A stretch of DNA of 64,000 nt, taken from positions 2,046,001-2,110,000 of the forward strand of contig NZ_CP060394.1 of NCBI RefSeq assembly GCF_014274465.1. The letters run 5' to 3'. A program made the position numbers and the translations under genes. The stretch comes from Alloacidobacterium dinghuense (GTDB lineage: Bacteria; Acidobacteriota; Terriglobia; Terriglobales; Acidobacteriaceae). This document shows positions 60,523 to 64,000 of this stretch, one piece after another; within the stretch, counting starts at the first letter, position 1; each line of letters opens with the position of its first letter. Below the pieces are notes generated by a model. It saw only the letters and a list, made by a program, of their open reading frames with translations. It did not search any database and was not told the origin of the DNA.

Positions 60523-61995
60523 TTGCCTTACGCTTCTCACCTTATGACGACAAGAAGAGACTTTTTCCGCCTCGCCGCAGAAACCACAGCCCTGGCCATG
60601 CTGCCGGGCCACAACGTCGCCAGTGCCGCAGAGAACCCACCTCGCAGCATCCGCCGCGGAAAACCCCTCCTCGACTTACAACAGCAGTTCGTCGACCTGC
60701 GCTTCGGCATGTTCCTGCACTTCAATATGGCGACCTTCCAGGACCGCGAATGGGGAGATCCCACCTCGTCGCCCGAACTCTTCCACCCCACGGGGCTCGA
60801 CACCGACCAGTGGGCCGCCGCCGCGCGTTCCGCCAAAATGACATGGGGCTGCCTCACCACGCGCCACCACGACGGCTTCTGCATCTGGCCGACAAAGACC
60901 AAAGCCGCAAGCGTCCGCCAGACATCGCACCAGACCGACGTCGTCCGCGCCTACGTCGACTCCTTCCGCAAGGCCGGCCTGCGCGTCGGCCTCTATTACT
61001 CGATCCTTTCGCTGCGCGACGACATCCGCCACTTCAACGTCACGCCCGCAAAGGTGCAGCTCATCAAAGACCAGCTCACCGAACTCTTCTCCAATTACGG
61101 ACAGATCGACATCCTCATCACCGACGGCTGGGACGCTCCGTGGAGTCGCATCACCTACCAGGAAGTTCCCTTCCGCGAAATCTACGAGCACATTAAGAGC
61201 CTGCAGCCCAACTGTCTCATCTGCGACCTGAACGCCAGCCAGTATCCGGCAGGCGGCCTCTACTACTCAGACATCAAAGCCTTCGAACAAAACGCCGGAC
61301 AAAAGGTGCCACAGCGGAGCGACGTGCCCGCGCTCTCGTGCGTGACCATCACCCCGGGCTGGTTCTGGAAGCAAAGCGACATAAACGGCCCTCTCAAACC
61401 AACCGCAACCGTAGTCGACGAATGGCTCGTGCCGCTTAACCGCCGCCACTGCAACCTCATCCTTAACGCGCCGCCAACGCGTGAAGGCCGCCTCGCCCCT
61501 AACGTCGTCAGCCGCCTCGAAGAGATCGGCAAAGCATGGACGAACCCAGGCCCGACAGAAAAGCTCAGCGAGCACGTAGTCATCACAACGCCAAATCTCG
61601 CCACCGGCAAGCCCACGCACGCCAGCTCTTATCCCGACACTGTCGGCCCCGACGAAGCCAACGACGGCAACTTCGCCTCCACCTGGTATCCCGATGAAGG
61701 CCAGACTTCAGGCTGGGTAGAAATCGACCTGACAAAAGATGAGCGTTTCAACGTCGTAGCCCTTGTCGAACCGGTCGGACGATCAGACAACTACCAGCAA
61801 AGCCGCATCAAGAACTACAAATTCGAGCGCTGGGACGGCGCAAACTGGTTAACGATAGCCGAAGGCGGCGTGCCCGCCCCGACAACCATCCAACGCATCT
61901 CGCCGGTCACCGCTCGCAAAGTCCGCCTTGCATTTGAATGCAGCGCCGACTCCCCACACATCGCAGAAATCGGCATTTATAGCGAGCCAGACTAA
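60523..61995 (+). CDS. Tat-exported GH29 alpha-L-fucosidase with C-terminal F5/8-type domain
   Basis: 490 residues. The TTG at 60523 has GAGG seven bases ahead; an ATG at 60544 is the other option. A twin-arginine signal (TTRRDFFRLAAETTALAML) leads to a GH29 catalytic barrel: FVDLRFGMFLHFNMATF, TTRHHDGFCIWPTKTK, GLYYSILSL, ILITDGWDAPW (nucleophile-region Asp) and WFWKQSD. A galactose-binding-like F5/8 C domain follows after about residue 350 (NLATGKPTHASSYPDTVGPDEANDGNFASTWYPDE). It likely removes fucose from plant or bacterial polysaccharides outside the cytoplasm. GH29 is broad, so sugar specificity is inferred. Confidence 0.9.
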   Translation: MPYASHLMTTRRDFFRLAAETTALAMLPGHNVASAAENPPRSIRRGKPLLDLQQQFVDLRFGMFLHFNMATFQDREWGDPTSSPELFHPTGLDTDQWAAAARSAKMTWGCLTTRHHDGFCIWPTKTKAASVRQTSHQTDVVRAYVDSFRKAGLRVGLYYSILSLRDDIRHFNVTPAKVQLIKDQLTELFSNYGQIDILITDGWDAPWSRITYQEVPFREIYEHIKSLQPNCLICDLNASQYPAGGLYYSDIKAFEQNAGQKVPQRSDVPALSCVTITPGWFWKQSDINGPLKPTATVVDEWLVPLNRRHCNLILNAPPTREGRLAPNVVSRLEEIGKAWTNPGPTEKLSEHVVITTPNLATGKPTHASSYPDTVGPDEANDGNFASTWYPDEGQTSGWVEIDLTKDERFNVVALVEPVGRSDNYQQSRIKNYKFERWDGANWLTIAEGGVPAPTTIQRISPVTARKVRLAFECSADSPHIAEIGIYSEPD

Positions 61996-62001
61996 GCGGC
62001 C

Positions 62002-62910
62002 TCACGTATTTGACCGCCCTGACACCCAACGCACAACCCGGTTCAAATCATCGGGATCGATGAACAGAACATAGGCTGACAACACATCCCACTCAAACAT
62101 TGGTAAGTTGAATGCGTATTCCAGAAACAGGTGAAAGCACAATCCCAATAACAGCACCGGGTATCGAAAGCGCCTGAGCCAGATCAAAGTGCCGAGTGAA
62201 AATTCGAGAGCGAGGGTCAGCCTGCTCCCGATTTTCAGTACGGCGATACTCGTAACCCAGCCGGGCAGTGGGAACCGCTGAATGTCGCGGAGGTGGAAGA
62301 CATAATAGAGTGCAGTTCCATCGAGCCACGCCGCTCCCTTCAGCTTCCACAAGAACGAAGTGAAGTAAAGCAACGCCAGCTCAAATTGGATCATGCGTTG
62401 CGCCCAGGGCGCCCGCAACTGCCTTTCCTCGGTCTTTCTGTTGCGGAAACGGATCCAATGATCCACGGAAAGCACTGCCCCAGCCGGCGCAAACATAAGA
62501 AAGAACCCGGCAACACGCAGAAACTTATCACCGCCGTGAGTCATGAAAAGCGCTCTCTGCTGAAGTGAATTGACGCAAAGAAATACAGCCACGCTGCTCA
62601 CCCGAGTCCACAACCCAATCGTCAGCAGTACTGAAAACAGCAGCGCGAGCCAGAAAAAGTAAGAGATCCAGCGATCGCTTTGCGGCAAGAGCCCAAACAG
62701 ATTCAGCCGTATGCCTGGTTCCACCTTATGCATCGTTGACTCGGAAACCCAGGCATGTGTGCCAAACCACTCCAGCCAATCCGAATGCAACAGGATGATC
62801 GTCGCCGCAACGCAAATGCCATACAGAATGCGAAACGCGGCAATGCAAATCGGAGATTCCGGCTTAAAGAAGAAGCAATCCCACCATCTGGCTATCTTTT
62901 CGAGAATCAT
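62002..62910 (-). CDS. HTTM domain membrane protein
   Basis: 302 residues with several transmembrane helices and the HTTM (horizontally transferred transmembrane, vitamin K-dependent gamma-carboxylase-like) pattern: AAFRILYGICVAATIILL, GLWTRVSSVAVFLCVNSLQQRALFMTHGGDKFLRVAGFFLMFAP, WAQRMIQFELALLYFTSFLWKLKGAAWLDGTALYYVF and LGLCFHLFLEYAFNLPMFEW. The conserved N-x-x-x-x-R-x...GG-D and H-x-x-x region is present. The function of bacterial HTTM proteins is unknown. The start overlaps the end of its partner gene by four bases. Confidence 0.9.
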   Translation of the reverse strand: MILEKIARWWDCFFFKPESPICIAAFRILYGICVAATIILLHSDWLEWFGTHAWVSESTMHKVEPGIRLNLFGLLPQSDRWISYFFWLALLFSVLLTIGLWTRVSSVAVFLCVNSLQQRALFMTHGGDKFLRVAGFFLMFAPAGAVLSVDHWIRFRNRKTEERQLRAPWAQRMIQFELALLYFTSFLWKLKGAAWLDGTALYYVFHLRDIQRFPLPGWVTSIAVLKIGSRLTLALEFSLGTLIWLRRFRYPVLLLGLCFHLFLEYAFNLPMFEWDVLSAYVLFIDPDDLNRVVRWVSGRSNT

Positions 62911-63503
62911 TGAAGGTCCGCCGGATCGATGTAATCTTCATAGAGCACCTCCGGCTTCGGCTCTGGCTCATTTCCATCATCTAACCACGGCCTCATCGTG
63001 GTCTCATACTTCAGCAGAATTACCTTTTCTGGCGGGTCGTTAGGATCGTTATAGAAACGTGCGATGTGGTTCACTACATCTGCCAGCAACAGCGGATTCT
63101 CATCCTCGGTTAAGTTCTCGGCAAGTTTTCGATATCGCTCCTTACGATATCGCTCTCCAAAGCCAAGCTGATCCATCCGCGGATAGCTCCAGATATAGAT
63201 ATGGTGATGCGTCGTAATGACAACAGCTTTGAGGTACCGGTTTTTTAGGATTGGCTTGGGCGCAAACATATCCCATCGCTGGAAAAGGCCTGTCCATCGC
63301 ATATAAGGCGCGATGATCTCTCTGCCTTCCACGATGGAAGGCAGGTCATAAGGAATAGCCCAAAGAGTGATAGCAATCAGATGAAACAGGATGAAAGCGC
63401 TGATCAGCTTTCGACGGAAGCCTGACCTGGCAGAAACAGTCCCGCCGTCTCCGCTGCTTTGTCCGGGTGCACTTTCTTTCTTCTGCTGGTCTTTATTCAG
63501 CAC
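62907..63503 (-). CDS. Single-pass partner protein of the HTTM gene
   Basis: 198 residues. A hydrophilic N-terminus, one transmembrane helix (LISAFILFHLIAITLWAIP, about 33-51) and an extracytoplasmic domain: RWTGLFQRWDMFAPKPILKNRYLKAVVITTHH, YPRMDQLGFGERYRKERYRKLAENL and VILLKYETTMRPW. The WDMFAPKP motif is typical of the family that is found next to HTTM proteins. It overlaps the HTTM start by four bases (ATGA) and is therefore coupled; the two probably form a complex. No biochemical role known. Confidence 0.8.
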   Translation of the reverse strand: MLNKDQQKKESAPGQSSGDGGTVSARSGFRRKLISAFILFHLIAITLWAIPYDLPSIVEGREIIAPYMRWTGLFQRWDMFAPKPILKNRYLKAVVITTHHHIYIWSYPRMDQLGFGERYRKERYRKLAENLTEDENPLLLADVVNHIARFYNDPNDPPEKVILLKYETTMRPWLDDGNEPEPKPEVLYEDYIDPADLQ

Positions 63504-63693
63504 GTTCTCTTTCTATCAAGTCAATCGAGATACCGCCATGTGCCTGACGCTCGATCTGCTCACTTCGCTCATTCCATCTAAAAGCGCAGCGTCATGAAAA
63601 TCCCCGGCTTCGCATAGTAATTGCCCGAAAATACGCATGGCTCCGGCTTCTTGGCATTCCCGATACACTTTGCGGTAAAACAATCTAGACCCT

Positions 63694-64000
63694 ATGACTG
63701 CGAAGAAAGCAACCCCCAAAACACCCGCGAAAAAGTCCAACTTGAATGCAGCTCTGGCAAAGCCGCCAAAGTCCATCGCAAAACCCAAAGACACCTTCAA
63801 CCCCAAGCGTGATCTCGCCCCCGAACGCGTAGCCGAAATCCTCAAGCGCCTCGCCGCCACCTACCCCAACGCCGAGTGCGCACTCCATCACCGCAACGCC
63901 TGGGAGTTGCTCGTCGCGACCATCCTATCCGCGCAATGCACCGACGTGCGCGTCAACATGGTCACGCCCGAGCTCTTCCGCCAGTTCCCCACACCGAAGG
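63694..64000 (+). CDS. nth: Endonuclease III, N-terminal part (runs off the window)
   Basis: At least 102 residues, open to the right edge. A Lys/Ala/Pro-rich N-terminal tail of about 40 residues ([14 protein letters not shown]) precedes the Nth start: [59 protein letters not shown], which matches the family ([17 protein letters not shown]) closely. The HhH, catalytic Lys/Asp and the iron-sulphur Cys set lie beyond the window. It is a DNA glycosylase/AP lyase for oxidised pyrimidines in base excision repair. Divergent from the HTTM pair. Confidence 0.9.
   Translation, partial: MTAKKATPKTPAKKSNLNAALAKPPKSIAKPKDTFNPKRDLAPERVAEILKRLAATYPNAECALHHRNAWELLVATILSAQCTDVRVNMVTPELFRQFPTPK

Noticed and set aside
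60516-61196. 226-residue Arg/Pro-rich frame
   Set aside because: Overlaps the GH29 gene in another frame; shadow frame.
1-64000. CRISPR array, tRNA, rRNA, IS element or prophage
   Set aside because: No direct-repeat/spacer pattern, cloverleaf, rRNA-like stretch, transposase or integrase was seen by reading. A tRNA or small RNA scan would be needed to exclude small RNAs fully.

Overview
The window looks like chromosomal DNA from an Acidobacteriota species, probably Terriglobia (Acidobacteriaceae-like). The clearest marks are a pair of ADOP-type permeases (acidobacterial duplicated orphan permeases) behind a PadR regulator, an F0-only atp cluster whose c subunit carries a signal-like N-terminus, DUF3011 and DUF6526-type proteins, and mixed ATG/GTG/TTG starts in moderately GC-rich DNA. 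No rRNA, tRNA, prophage, transposase or CRISPR array was seen. Most of the window is core chromosome with short accessory insertions.

Layout. 1-2953: two ABC-F ATPases. 3598-7139: a bufferin-type metallophore operon, made of a Cys-rich precursor (bufA), an MNIO modification enzyme (bufB), a DUF2063 partner (bufC), a DoxX membrane protein, and a dedicated ECF sigma factor with a small soluble zinc-finger anti-sigma. A strong hairpin separates bufA from bufB. 7288-8914: small exported or membrane proteins of unknown role. 8973-10647: formaldehyde dehydrogenase and a GlcG/HbpS protein. 10808-12709: the F0 genes atpZ-atpI-atpB-atpE. 12741-12924: a symmetric inverted array of 15-bp-period repeats between the divergent atp and lysS genes. 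12984-16862: lysS, map, a YmdB-type phosphodiesterase and an Rrf2 regulator.

17301-22710: a membrane-fused spermidine-synthase-like protein, two exported proteins and an SDR. 22720-28355: PadR plus two ADOP permeases. 28716-37353: smc, purC, cvpA, a Fis-type HTH protein, a HAD phosphatase and a secretin. 37399-43361 (minus strand): M20 peptidase, mobA, an orphan MlaF-like ATPase, a lipocalin-like protein, nadE and a DsbA-like protein. 43470-49081: HtrA, VanZ-like, rhodanese, CPBP protease and accA. 49092-54750: dnaE, a Uma2 nuclease and inositol-phosphate synthase. 54930-57368: DedA, an unusual ferredoxin, and a second ECF sigma/anti-sigma pair. 57719-60425: two tandemly duplicated Tat-exported phospholipase-C-like lipoproteins. 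60523-64000: a GH29 fucosidase, an HTTM membrane protein with its partner, and the start of nth.

The most interesting unit is the self-contained bufferin operon. An ECF sigma factor and a soluble zinc-finger anti-sigma at its 3' end are well placed to control it, and the bufA-bufB hairpin is well placed to yield more precursor than enzyme. Next are the 4+4 repeat array touching both atp and lysS promoters, an apparently leaderless padR promoter with an embedded operator, a hairpin over the htrA start codon, and the duplicated phospholipases with near-identical 3' ends.
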